From positions 5,616,501-5,680,500 of the forward strand of contig NZ_CP136422.1 of NCBI RefSeq assembly GCF_034355335.1: a stretch of DNA of 64,000 nucleotides. Direction: 5' to 3'. The stretch comes from Blautia coccoides (GTDB lineage Bacteria; Bacillota; Clostridia; Lachnospirales; Lachnospiraceae). Shown here piece after piece: positions 50,946 to 59,149 of this stretch; position 1 is the stretch's first letter; every line of letters starts with the position of its first letter. The notes beneath the pieces were generated by a model, which worked only from the letters and a program-made list of their open reading frames with translations, had not been told where the DNA came from and ran no database searches. Both the position numbers and the translations under genes were made by a program.

Positions 50946-51755
50946 TTACTCTGCACAAAAATGCTCCTTAGCTGCAGCCTTTCCCACACTGGCCGCGTAC
51001 ACCGCGCATTCATAATCCGTATCCGCGGAAGGTCCCAGAGCAAATCCCAGAAGCTCGTCAAGGGCATCCTGGTCGTAAGCGCCGATGGCACAGGTTCCAC
51101 ACCCCACAGCCTCACATGCCAGATACAGATTTTCACACACATGCCTTGCGTCAAGAAGGATATACTTATGCGCCTTCAGCCCGTACCTCCATTCCATCCG
51201 GTAGGGAATCGCGCTCCACACAAAGGTCACAGGGGCCGCAGCCGCAAAATGCTGCCCACAGAGCGCCTGAGTCAATTCCCCCTCAAAATCCTGCCTCTCA
51301 TCCCACACTTCCAGCGCATGTTCCATGGGGAGATAGTGGTAAATCCCTTTCTCAAGCCCGTCCACATGATTCACAAACAAGTAAGTTTCAAAGGCATGCC
51401 TGGAACCGGCTGACGGAACATTCCGGAATGTGGCAAAGTTATTCCTTCCCACTACCTTCCTGATCCCCTGAACAGCCCACAAAAGAAACGACAATTCCCT
51501 CAAAGTGACCGCCTCATCACTATATTTTCTGCGGCTCACCCTGCCCTGTAAAAGTCCAAACAGATCGGCACTGCCTGCAATGCCGTCAAAATCAGTTGTC
51601 AGAGATATTATACGCTCTCCTTTTTTCTCTTTCACATAAGGTGCTGCCGGAAGCTTCTGCTCCTGGTCCGTGGCCTCTGCTCCGGCGTCGGAGACATTGT
51701 AGGCTTTCAGCAGCTCCCTGTTCTGCATGATCTTATATCCGGTCTCATGATTCAT
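50946..51755 (-). CDS. SagB/ThcOx-type nitroreductase family protein
   Basis: A 269-residue FMN-dependent oxidoreductase-like protein. The SagB-type domain begins at GRVSRRKYSDEAVTLRELSFLLWAVQG (residues about 71-97), then RNVPSAGSRHAFETYL, YGLKAHKYILLDARHVCENLYLACEAVG and CGTCAIGAYD. These are the FMN-site and dimer segments of the family. No thiazole/oxazole peptide genes are nearby, so it is more likely a general nitroreductase. It is divergent from the HTH-desulfoferrodoxin fusion and shares its control region. Confidence 0.9.
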   Translation of the reverse strand: MNHETGYKIMQNRELLKAYNVSDAGAEATDQEQKLPAAPYVKEKKGERIISLTTDFDGIAGSADLFGLLQGRVSRRKYSDEAVTLRELSFLLWAVQGIRKVVGRNNFATFRNVPSAGSRHAFETYLFVNHVDGLEKGIYHYLPMEHALEVWDERQDFEGELTQALCGQHFAAAAPVTFVWSAIPYRMEWRYGLKAHKYILLDARHVCENLYLACEAVGCGTCAIGAYDQDALDELLGFALGPSADTDYECAVYAASVGKAAAKEHFCAE

Positions 51756-51795
51756 ACTCTCTGGCCTCCCTGTCTTTTTTAACTATATGATAGAA

Positions 51796-51824
51796 ATTAT
51801 AGCAAAAAATCTGTATGGATACAA
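51796..51824 (-). promoter_or_regulatory. Promoter of the SagB-type nitroreductase gene
   Basis: On the minus strand: -35 TTGTAT (51819-51824), a 17-nt spacer and -10 TATAAT (51796-51801), 41 nt before the ATG. Confidence 0.75.
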
Positions 51825-51884
51825 TCCGTTTCCCGGCCCGAACGCCGCAGCCGCAGCAGATAAACACACTCTACGCAACGCAGG

Positions 51885-51913
51885 TTGTATTTTTCCAGCT
51901 TGTAACGTACTAT
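51885..51913 (+). promoter_or_regulatory. Promoter of the HTH-desulfoferrodoxin gene
   Basis: -35 TTGTAT (51885-51890), a 17-nt spacer and -10 TACTAT (51908-51913), 26 nt before the ATG. Both divergent genes here use the same unusual -35, TTGTAT. Confidence 0.6.
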
Positions 51914-51938
51914 AAAGAAAAACAAAGGAGTACCGAAT

Positions 51939-52523
51939 ATGAACCACTATATTACCGGAAATACTATACGGGAACTGCGGGAAAAGAAAAAAATGACCCA
52001 GGCAGAGCTTGCAGGCAGGCTGGATGTAAGCCATAAGACAATCTCCAAATGGGAAACCGCCAAAGGCCTTCCCGATATCAGCCTGATCGAACCGCTTGCC
52101 AGGGTGCTTGGCATATCCGTTGTGGAGCTGATGACAGGAGACTGCATTTCCAACAGCAATATATCCAGCAATATGCTCCGCTCAAAGCTCTATGTCTGCC
52201 CTGTATGCGGAAATGTAATACACACCATGGGGGAAAGCGTTGTAAGCTGCTGCGGCATCACCCTGCCGGTATTGGAAGCCGAAATCCCGGATAAAGAACA
52301 CACCTTTATCGCAGAGGTTATGGATGGGGAATATTACGTCACAGCAGAACATGAAATGACTAAGACACACTTCATCTCCTTTTTTGCCTATGTGACTTCC
52401 AGCCGTTTTGAGCTTGTCAAGCTCTATCCTGAACAGAACCCGGAAGCCTGGTTTTCCAAAAAGGGACACGGAATCCTGTACGCATACTGCAACCGGCACG
52501 GGCTTATGAAAATGAATATATAA
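51939..52523 (+). CDS. XRE helix-turn-helix fused to desulfoferrodoxin-like domain
   Basis: A 194-residue fusion. Residues 1-66 are an XRE/Cro helix-turn-helix (TQAELAGRLDVSHKTISKWE). Residues 84-194 match a two-centre desulfoferrodoxin. Centre I rubredoxin-like Cys are Cys87, Cys90, Cys104 and Cys105 (CPVC...CC). The centre II superoxide reductase ligands are all in place: His121, His138, His144, Cys184 and His187. The catalytic Lys that normally precedes the first His is replaced by Glu120, with Lys119 one place earlier. AAAGGAG precedes the ATG. It could be a redox- or iron-sensing regulator, perhaps of the divergent nitroreductase. This is inference. Confidence 0.88.
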   Translation: MNHYITGNTIRELREKKKMTQAELAGRLDVSHKTISKWETAKGLPDISLIEPLARVLGISVVELMTGDCISNSNISSNMLRSKLYVCPVCGNVIHTMGESVVSCCGITLPVLEAEIPDKEHTFIAEVMDGEYYVTAEHEMTKTHFISFFAYVTSSRFELVKLYPEQNPEAWFSKKGHGILYAYCNRHGLMKMNI

Positions 52524-52547
52524 GATATGTTTTTGGAGACGCAAAAG

Positions 52548-52594
52548 AAAAGCACCGTCCCCGCAGCTCCAACTCTGCAAAAACAGTGCTTTTT
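52548..52594 (+). terminator. Terminator of the HTH-desulfoferrodoxin gene
   Basis: AAAAGCAC (52548-52555) and GTGCTTTT (52586-52593) form the outer stem, with GCAG/CTGC pairing inside, ending in a T run. It stands just before the tRNA gene on the other strand. Confidence 0.7.
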
Positions 52595-52596
52595 AG

Positions 52597-52669
52597 TGCG
52601 CCTTCAGGGACTCGAACCCTGGACAAATAGATTAAGAGTCTACTGCTCTACCAACTGAGCTAAAGGCGC
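52597..52669 (-). tRNA. tRNA-Lys (anticodon CTT)
   Basis: A 73-nt tRNA on the minus strand. The acceptor stem GCGCCTT pairs with AAGGCGC, with A as discriminator base and no encoded CCA. The D arm has GCTCAGTTGGTAGAGC, the anticodon loop reads CTCTTAA (CTT at 52634-52636), and the T arm has GGTTCGAGTCC. All stems close properly. Confidence 0.97.
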
Positions 52670-52828
52670 ATATTTTGTAACGCAAGACATATTATAAGCG
52701 ATATCCCGGAAAAATGCAAGTATCTTTTTTACATTTTTTTATGTTTTTTATCATATACATTTAGCACTGCACTCCATTAACGCATTTTTCACTATTTTTC
52801 GACTGCCGGCCGCAGGCCGGGGGCGGCT

Positions 52829-53146
52829 TTACAGCCACACCCCAAGTTCCTCTGCCAGCTCTTCCTTGCTGATCCCGCCGGTTTCCCGGCTCATCACCTT
52901 GCCGTCCTTAACAAACAGGAAGGTGGGAACCTGCATAATTTTATATCTCTGCGCGAGATTGATGTTTTCATCCACATTGACCTTGCCGAACAGGGCCTTG
53001 CCCTCCAAATCCTCTGACAGCTCCTCGATCACCGGCGCCATCTGTTTGCATGGGCCACACCAGGTCGCATAAAAATCCACCAGTACAGGCAGATCCGCCC
53101 CCATCACAACCTTGTCAAAATTCTGTTCCGTAATCACTTCAACCAT
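52829..53146 (-). CDS. trxA: Thioredoxin
   Basis: A 105-residue thioredoxin with the active site YATWCGPCKQM (Cys31 and Cys34) and the cis-Pro loop QVPTFLFVKDG. It reduces protein disulfides in the cytoplasm. GAGAAGATC precedes the ATG. It lies near the redox-related fusion and the nitroreductase, though separated by a tRNA. A GC-rich palindrome (CCGGCC/GGCCGG near 52806-52820) follows the stop but lacks a T run. Confidence 0.96.
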   Translation of the reverse strand: MVEVITEQNFDKVVMGADLPVLVDFYATWCGPCKQMAPVIEELSEDLEGKALFGKVNVDENINLAQRYKIMQVPTFLFVKDGKVMSRETGGISKEELAEELGVWL

Positions 53147-53238
53147 GATCTTCTCCTTTCCGGTTAAGCGCTGTACGCTTCCCTATGGTAGTTTTTACTA
53201 CTTTCCCCATATTGTTTCTTCGTAACTGTTCGGTACCT

Positions 53239-53382
53239 TTACTTTTTCTTTTTACCGACTGAATCTAAAAGCTTATTTACTTCTCCGACTGATTTTAAGA
53301 TATCAGCAGTTTTGCTGCCCATTTTCCTGTTCGTATATGCCCATTCAAAGAGGGAGTTCTGCATATTTTTCTTCTTCGCCAT
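53239..53382 (-). CDS. Small basic protein, 47 residues
   Basis: A Lys-rich 47-residue protein (AKKKNMQNSLFEWAYTNRKM at the start, VGKKKK at the end). No membrane segment or known motif is seen. The ATG at 53382 follows AAGGAAG at proper distance, and the frame fills the gap between trxA and trmB. This makes it likely to be real despite its size. I do not recognise it. Confidence 0.6.
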   Translation of the reverse strand: MAKKKNMQNSLFEWAYTNRKMGSKTADILKSVGEVNKLLDSVGKKKK

Positions 53383-53496
53383 AGGATACTTCCTTTCAGG
53401 TAAAACTGCTTCTCTATATCATATGACAAAAATCCTGTGCCGAAACCAGAGATCACGATTCCAGCGGTGACCGCCAGGAACCAAAACTTTACTTCT

Positions 53497-54150
53497 CTAC
53501 CTGGCCGCGATCAGTTTGTGTATGGGATTGCCCATGGAGGAGAACTTCTCCTCATATTCAGTCATCACATTTCCCAGGTTCAGCTCTCCATCGTGGTGCA
53601 GGTCATAGGTACAGGCCAGAAGTTTCCAGCCGGCTTCCTTAACCTCCTCCACAGAGAAATCAAAAAGATCCCTGTTGTCGGTCTTGAACTCCACAGTGCC
53701 GTCCTTTGCCAAAACAGCGTCATAGCGCTCCAGAAACTGCCTTGAAGTGAGTCTTCTCTTTGCATGGCGCTCCTTGGGCCATGGGTCGGAAAAGTTTAAA
53801 TATATTCTGTCCACTTCTCCCCGATTAAATACAAGCGGCAGCTCTCTGGCATCCATTCTCATGAAAAACAGATTCTCCGGCGCTCCCGTCTCTGTTTCCC
53901 GCTCTTCCATTTTCTGAAGCGCACGCAGAAGAACGCTGTCGTACATCTCGATCCCTACATAATTAATATGCGGATTTTGGGCAGCCATGTCCATGATAAA
54001 ACGGCCTTTTCCCATTCCTACCTCTATATGGACAGGATTTCCGTTTTTAAATACCTCATGCCACTTTCCTGCATTTTCCTCAGGACTCTGTATCACGTAA
54101 GCGCTCTCGGCAATGGCATCCTTTGCCCCGGGTATATTTCTCAAACGCAT
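53497..54150 (-). CDS. trmB: tRNA (guanine-N7-)-methyltransferase
   Basis: A 217-residue SAM-dependent enzyme that makes m7G46 in tRNAs. The SAM site is VHIEVGMGKGRFIMDMA. YVGIEMYDSVLLRAL and FMRMDARELP follow, and the catalytic-region NFSDPWPKERHAKRRLT is the family signature. The ATG at 54150 is chosen, since RLRNIPGAKD is the usual start; a longer frame reaches 54177. It is followed by the small basic protein gene on the same strand. Confidence 0.95.
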   Translation of the reverse strand: MRLRNIPGAKDAIAESAYVIQSPEENAGKWHEVFKNGNPVHIEVGMGKGRFIMDMAAQNPHINYVGIEMYDSVLLRALQKMEERETETGAPENLFFMRMDARELPLVFNRGEVDRIYLNFSDPWPKERHAKRRLTSRQFLERYDAVLAKDGTVEFKTDNRDLFDFSVEEVKEAGWKLLACTYDLHHDGELNLGNVMTEYEEKFSSMGNPIHKLIAAR

Positions 54151-54408
54151 CTTATATCCAGCCTTTCTTAAAGTCATTCCTGCAGACAGAGCCGCCCGGC
54201 TCAGTGTGCGGTTTTTTCTGCTTTCCTTCAGTATAACTGAAAACTTTTTGCTTTGTCAAAGATAACCGCAAATTTCGCCAAAAAACACGAGAAATAAGCG
54301 GGTATCTATTATATCTTTTGTATAAATTAGCTTAAAAATTATGAAACTTTCTATAGATTTTTTCTGAAAAAGGTGTATGATATAAAGAAGACACAAGGAG
54401 GAAGATCT

Positions 54409-54720
54409 ATGGAAGATGTTATCAGCAAACTGGCGGAAATAGAAGCCGCTGCTTCCCGGATTATGGAGGACGTTGCCGTCCAGAAAAAAAGGCTTTCCGA
54501 AGAGAATGATGCCCAGATCAAAGCCTTTGACGAAGAAGCAGACCGGCAGACAGCCAAAGAACTGGAATCCATCCGCAGGGATCTGGAGATCAACATGGAA
54601 AAAGAATTAGAAAACCAGAAAGCGGAAACGGATGAAATCCTGCGTAAAATGGAAAAGTATTATGAAGCTCATCACGAAGAGATGGCTCAAAAACTGTATG
54701 ACAAAATATTAAGGATGTGA
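54409..54720 (+). CDS. V-type ATPase subunit G/H-like stalk protein
   Basis: A 103-residue protein that is almost one long charged coiled coil, as expected for the peripheral-stalk partner of subunit E. It is the first gene of the V-ATPase operon. AGGAGG precedes the ATG at 54409, and the subunit C gene follows 4 nt after the stop. The frame to 54373 upstream is not supported. Confidence 0.82.
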   Translation: MEDVISKLAEIEAAASRIMEDVAVQKKRLSEENDAQIKAFDEEADRQTAKELESIRRDLEINMEKELENQKAETDEILRKMEKYYEAHHEEMAQKLYDKILRM

Positions 54721-54724
54721 TGAT

Positions 54725-55765
54725 ATGGGAACCCTGTTATCTTACAGCGGTCTTTCAACAAAAATCCGTGCCATGCAGAGCAAGCTCATGACGGAAAAGC
54801 AGTATCAGGAAATCTCTCAGTTAGAATCTGTTCCCCAGGTGGTTGCTTACCTGAAAAAGCAGCCCGGGTTCAAAGAACTGTGGGCCGACCTGGATGAAAA
54901 CTCCCTTCACAGGGGTGATATTGAAAAACTGCTTACCCACACGATCCATCAGAACTTTGCTAAAATTTACAAATTCGCAAATCCCTCCCAGCGCACCTTT
55001 ATGGCTTTGTATTTTAAGAGATATGAGATTGATGTTATGAAGGACTGTCTGAGAAAGGTCTTTGACAAGACCCGGGAAGGACTGGATTTGTCGCTGTTCA
55101 AGGATTTCTTTGACCGGCATTCCAAACTGGATCTGGATAAACTGACCCAGGCAACTACAATTGAAGAATTTGTAAACTGTTTGAAAGGTACGGAATATTA
55201 CTCCCCTCTGTCAAAGATCGGGGAAGAATATACACCGCTCCTTTTTGATTACGGCATGGCGCTTGACCAGTATTATTTTGCAAATATCTGGTCTGTAAAA
55301 GATAAGCTGTTCAGCAAAAGAGATCTGCAAGAAATTATCAAAGCCTACGGCAATAAATTCGATATGCTCAACCTGCAGTGGATCTACCGCTCCCGCAGGT
55401 ATTACCATATGGCCCCGGCTGATATCTACGCACTGCTCATACCCGTGCACTATAAGCTCTCCCACAAAGAGGTTACCGCACTGGTGGAGGCAGCGGACAA
55501 TGATGAATTCCGCCGCGTGCTGGATACTACTGCTTATAAAAAACGTTATCCTGAACTTGCGCCGGATAACCTGGAAGAATACTATACTCTGAATCTCAGG
55601 AATGTCCTGGAGTCAGAGGCAAGAAAATATCCGCACTCAGTCATTATGATCTATTCTTATTTTTATCATAAAGAACACGAAGTAGACCGGCTCACCACTG
55701 CGATCGAGTGTATCCGCTACGGACTGTCCCCGGCTGAGACGCTGGATTATATTCACAAAAATTAA
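54725..55765 (+). CDS. ntpC: V-type ATPase subunit C
   Basis: A 346-residue V-ATPase C (AC39/d-type) subunit, which couples the rotor ring to the central stalk. The family pattern is seen in the all-helical sequence with YFKRYEIDVMKDCLRKVF and IYSYFYHKEHEVDRLTTAIECIRYGLSPAE near the C-terminus (split over two helices). It sits between the stalk subunit and subunit I, with short gaps. Confidence 0.94.
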   Translation: MGTLLSYSGLSTKIRAMQSKLMTEKQYQEISQLESVPQVVAYLKKQPGFKELWADLDENSLHRGDIEKLLTHTIHQNFAKIYKFANPSQRTFMALYFKRYEIDVMKDCLRKVFDKTREGLDLSLFKDFFDRHSKLDLDKLTQATTIEEFVNCLKGTEYYSPLSKIGEEYTPLLFDYGMALDQYYFANIWSVKDKLFSKRDLQEIIKAYGNKFDMLNLQWIYRSRRYYHMAPADIYALLIPVHYKLSHKEVTALVEAADNDEFRRVLDTTAYKKRYPELAPDNLEEYYTLNLRNVLESEARKYPHSVIMIYSYFYHKEHEVDRLTTAIECIRYGLSPAETLDYIHKN

Positions 55766-55782
55766 CCTCGGAGGTAATTGAC

Positions 55783-57732
55783 ATGATTGAGAAAATGAAA
55801 TTCTTGAGCATTACCGGTCCGAAGTCTGACATTGACAGAGTAGTCAACGAATACCTGGCTAAATATGAGATCCATCTGGAAAATGCCATGGCACAGCTGA
55901 CGCAGGTGCAGCACCTGTCCCCCTATATTCAGATCAACCCTTATAAGGAGATCCTGAACAAGGCCACAGAATTTGCAGGGCTGCTGCAGGATACAGAGGA
56001 CGTGCCAATCCGGGATATTTCCCTGGATGAAGCCACTGATCTTATTGACTCCCTCAGCCAGAAGCTCTCTGACATCAATGCGGAATGCGATGACCTGAAG
56101 GCAAAGCGGACGGCAGTTGTGGAAGACTTGAACCGTATCACCCCCTTCCTGAACCTGCCGGAAGATGTGGATAAACTGGTGCATTACCGTTTTGTTCAGG
56201 TTCGTTTCGGCCGGATCGCCAAGGAATATTATAACAAGTTCAAAGAGTATGTATATGATGACCTGGATACCTGGTTTTATCCCTGCCATGAAGATGAATA
56301 TGTCTGGGGTGTCTATTTCGTGCCCTGGACAAAAATGGAGGAAGTGGATGCTGTCTTCTCCTCCATGCATTTTGAAAGGATCTATCTGAAAAAGGATTAC
56401 TACCACGGTACTCCCCAGGCCATACACCGGGAATTGAAAATAAAGCTGGAGACCATTGACAAACACATGGCCTCCTGCCAGGAAGAGATACGTCTGCTGC
56501 TCCGCGGCGACGCCTCAGCCATACTCTCCGCAAAGGAAGCTTTAAGCGCCCTTTCCACCAACTTTGATGTGCGAAAGGTAGCTGCCTGTGTCAGAGAGCA
56601 TCAGGAGACCTTCTATATACTCTGCGGATGGATGACAGAGAAGGACGCCCTGGCTTTCCAAAAAGATATAGAAAACGACGCCAAACTGTTCTGCATTATT
56701 GAAGATGACCAGAACAATATACGTACACAGCCGCCCACAAAGCTGAGAAATCCCAAGGTGTTCAAGCCTTTCGAGATGTATGTGAAAATGTACGGCCTTC
56801 CCGCCTACAATGAGATGGACCCCACCATGTTTGTGGCCATCACATATTCCTTCATCTTCGGCGCCATGTTCGGTGATGTGGGACAGGGGCTTCTGCTGGC
56901 CATCGGCGGATTTTTGCTTTACAAATTCAAAAAAATGGATCTGGCTGCCATCATCGGCACAGCCGGAATCTTTTCCACCTTCTTCGGCTTCATGTTCGGC
57001 AGCATTTTTGGATTTGAAGATGTGCTGGAACCCATATGGCTGCGGCCTGTGGATGCCATGACCAATGTACCCGGCCTTGGCAACATGAACACCGTTTTCA
57101 TCGTGGCGATCGTCTTCGGCATGTTCCTTATCCTGCTGACCATGATCTTCCATATCATCAATGCGGTGAGAAGCCATGATACGGAAAATATCCTGTTTGA
57201 CCAGAATGCCGTCTGCGGTCTGGTCTTCTACGGGGCACTGACCATTATGATCCTGCTGTATCTGACAGGACACTCTCTTCCTGCAACAGCGATCCTGGTC
57301 GTCATGTTCGGGGTACCGCTTATCCTGATCATGCTGAAAGAGCCGCTTACACGTATCATCAAGAAGAAACAGCCTGTTGTGGAGGGCGGAAAGGTTATGT
57401 TCTTTGTTCAGAGCTTCTTTGAACTTTTTGAGGTAATGCTGAGTTATCTCTCCAATACCCTTTCTTTCGTCCGTATCGGTGCATTCGCTGTCAGCCATGC
57501 CGCCATGATGGGCGTTGTGCTTATGCTGGCAGGCGCTGAAAGCGGAGGCAGCATCAACTGGCTTGTCATCGTGCTTGGCAACGCTTTCGTATGCGCTATG
57601 GAGGGCCTGATCGTAGGTATCCAGGTACTCCGTCTGGAATATTATGAAATGTTCAGCCGTTTCTATAAAGGCAGCGGCAGGGAATTCCACCCATTCTTAA
57701 AGCGTGTAAAAAGAGAAAAGAAAAATGCATAA
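55783..57732 (+). CDS. ntpI: V-type ATPase subunit I (a subunit)
   Basis: A 649-residue stator subunit. The N-terminal half (1-340) is soluble and coiled coil. The C-terminal half has about seven or eight membrane segments, beginning MFVAITYSFIFGAMFGDVGQG, with the ion-path Arg in LSFVRIGAFAVSHAAMMG. CGGAGGT precedes the ATG. Length is typical of the family. Confidence 0.96.
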   Translation: MIEKMKFLSITGPKSDIDRVVNEYLAKYEIHLENAMAQLTQVQHLSPYIQINPYKEILNKATEFAGLLQDTEDVPIRDISLDEATDLIDSLSQKLSDINAECDDLKAKRTAVVEDLNRITPFLNLPEDVDKLVHYRFVQVRFGRIAKEYYNKFKEYVYDDLDTWFYPCHEDEYVWGVYFVPWTKMEEVDAVFSSMHFERIYLKKDYYHGTPQAIHRELKIKLETIDKHMASCQEEIRLLLRGDASAILSAKEALSALSTNFDVRKVAACVREHQETFYILCGWMTEKDALAFQKDIENDAKLFCIIEDDQNNIRTQPPTKLRNPKVFKPFEMYVKMYGLPAYNEMDPTMFVAITYSFIFGAMFGDVGQGLLLAIGGFLLYKFKKMDLAAIIGTAGIFSTFFGFMFGSIFGFEDVLEPIWLRPVDAMTNVPGLGNMNTVFIVAIVFGMFLILLTMIFHIINAVRSHDTENILFDQNAVCGLVFYGALTIMILLYLTGHSLPATAILVVMFGVPLILIMLKEPLTRIIKKKQPVVEGGKVMFFVQSFFELFEVMLSYLSNTLSFVRIGAFAVSHAAMMGVVLMLAGAESGGSINWLVIVLGNAFVCAMEGLIVGIQVLRLEYYEMFSRFYKGSGREFHPFLKRVKREKKNA

Positions 57733-57753
57733 ACCTAAGGAGGATTCATTATT

Positions 57754-58191
57754 ATGACAACATTAATTCAATTTACTATAGCAGCCGCATTGATCTTAAG
57801 CATCATTGTTCCCTTCGGATACTTTTTCCTGGGAGAGAAAAATAAAAAACGTTATAAAAAATCACTGGGTGTCAACTGCTTCTTCTTCTTTGGAACCCTT
57901 CTGGTGGCTTCCATTGTAATGATGGGCGGAACCGCTTCTGTAAGCGCTGCCACTGATACAGCTTCCGCAGGCCTTGCAACCGGCCTTGGCTACATCGGTG
58001 CCGCTCTGGTTACTGGACTTTCCGGCATAGGCTCCGGTATCGCTGTTGCCTCCTCTGCAAGTGCTGCTCTGGGTGCGATCAGTGAAGACGGCTCTCTGTT
58101 TGGTAAATCCATGATCTTCGTAGCCATGGCAGAAGGTATTGCTCTGTACGGACTTATTATTTCCTTCATGATCTTAGGAAAACTGGGATGA
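57754..58191 (+). CDS. ntpK: V-type ATPase subunit K (proteolipid c ring)
   Basis: A 145-residue proteolipid with four membrane segments. The C-terminal hairpin has the Gly-rich helix GLSGIGSGIAVASSASAALG and the ion-binding Glu127 in AMAEGIALYG. The N-terminal hairpin is degenerate: its second helix (NCFFFFGTLLVASIVMM) has no acidic residue. So each subunit probably carries one ion site per four helices. AAGGAGG precedes the ATG. Confidence 0.94.
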   Translation: MTTLIQFTIAAALILSIIVPFGYFFLGEKNKKRYKKSLGVNCFFFFGTLLVASIVMMGGTASVSAATDTASAGLATGLGYIGAALVTGLSGIGSGIAVASSASAALGAISEDGSLFGKSMIFVAMAEGIALYGLIISFMILGKLG

Positions 58192-58234
58192 TGCGGGCTG
58201 CCTTATATTCAGAATAGAAAGAGACTGATGCATT

Positions 58235-58543
58235 ATGAAAATGTTTTTGATCAGCGATAATATAGACACCTACACGGGAATGCGCCTTGCAGGCGTGGAA
58301 GGTGTTGTGGTGCATGAACGGGAGGAACTGAGAAAAGCCCTGGAAGACGCCATTGCCAACAAGGAAAACGGCATCATCCTGCTGACTGAAAAGTTCGGCA
58401 GAGAATTTCCGGATATCATTGACGACATGCGGCTGAACCATCGTCTGCCGCTTATTATAGAAATCCCCGACCGACATGGTACCGGCCGTGCACCCGATTT
58501 TATTCTCTCTTATGTCAATGAGGCAATCGGTTTGAAATTATAG
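58235..58543 (+). CDS. V-type ATPase subunit F
   Basis: A 102-residue central-stalk subunit. It has the small alpha/beta fold start MKMFLISDNIDTYTGMRLAG and the GIILLTEKFG block typical of V-ATPase F subunits. It lies between subunits K and E. Confidence 0.9.
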   Translation: MKMFLISDNIDTYTGMRLAGVEGVVVHEREELRKALEDAIANKENGIILLTEKFGREFPDIIDDMRLNHRLPLIIEIPDRHGTGRAPDFILSYVNEAIGLKL

Positions 58544-58561
58544 ATAAAGAAGGTGAACGAC

Positions 58562-59149
58562 ATGACAACCGAAGAAAAACTGCAGCATTTCTACGAAGTA
58601 TCCATGGAGAGCGCACGGGAGGAGTCTGAAAAGGCCCTGGAAGAATACCGCGCCGCCCTCTCTCAGATGCTCGCTGAACATAAAGAAGATAAACAGAAAA
58701 ATGCCGGCGGCCAGTTAAAACTGGAGACAGAGAACGCGAAGCGTGAGATCAACAAGGCATTGTCTGCGGAACAGCTTCACATCAAAAGACGTCTGTCCAA
58801 AAAGCAGCAGGAACTGCGCGAGGAATTGTTTGTGGAGGTTAAAAATAAACTAGAAGCTTTCATGAGCAGCCCCGAATACCTTGTCTGGCTGGAAGAAAAG
58901 ATCAGGGAGGCTCTTACCATTGCCGGCGAGGATGAAGTACAGATTTATCTGACTCCTGCGGACACTTCCCTGCTGGAAACTCTGGCTGCCAGATGCGGGA
59001 CTCCTCTCCTGGTCTCACAGACTCCCTTTATGGGCGGCGTGCGGGCCGTGATCCCCGCAAAGAATATTTTGATCGACCACACATTCAAGACTTTATACGA
59101 AAACGAGAAAGAAGAATTTAATTTTGACGGAGGGCTGCTACATGAATAG
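58562..59149 (+). CDS. ntpE: V-type ATPase subunit E
   Basis: A 195-residue peripheral-stalk subunit. A long charged N-terminal coiled coil (about 1-105) is followed by a small globular domain with GGVRAVIPAKNILIDHTFKTLYEN near the end. AAGGTGAA precedes the ATG at 58562. Its last 8 nt overlap the start of subunit A. Confidence 0.9.
   Translation: MTTEEKLQHFYEVSMESAREESEKALEEYRAALSQMLAEHKEDKQKNAGGQLKLETENAKREINKALSAEQLHIKRRLSKKQQELREELFVEVKNKLEAFMSSPEYLVWLEEKIREALTIAGEDEVQIYLTPADTSLLETLAARCGTPLLVSQTPFMGGVRAVIPAKNILIDHTFKTLYENEKEEFNFDGGLLHE

Noticed and set aside
50946..51755. SagB homology suggesting a thiazole/oxazole-modified peptide cluster
   Set aside because: No cyclodehydratase, precursor peptide or exporter genes are adjacent; a plain nitroreductase is the simpler reading.
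52800..52828. GC-rich palindrome after trxA as an intrinsic terminator
   Set aside because: The stem CCGGCC/GGCCGG is followed by A-rich, not T-rich, sequence on the minus strand.
53221..53243. GTAACTGTTCGGTACC, resembling the MITE end
   Set aside because: The match is partial, no second end or flanking duplication was found, and it runs into the small basic protein gene.
56542..57690. Long open frame (382 codons) antisense to V-ATPase subunit I
   Set aside because: It is a shadow of a strongly conserved gene; composition is His/Gln/Asp-rich and no ribosome-binding site or family is visible.
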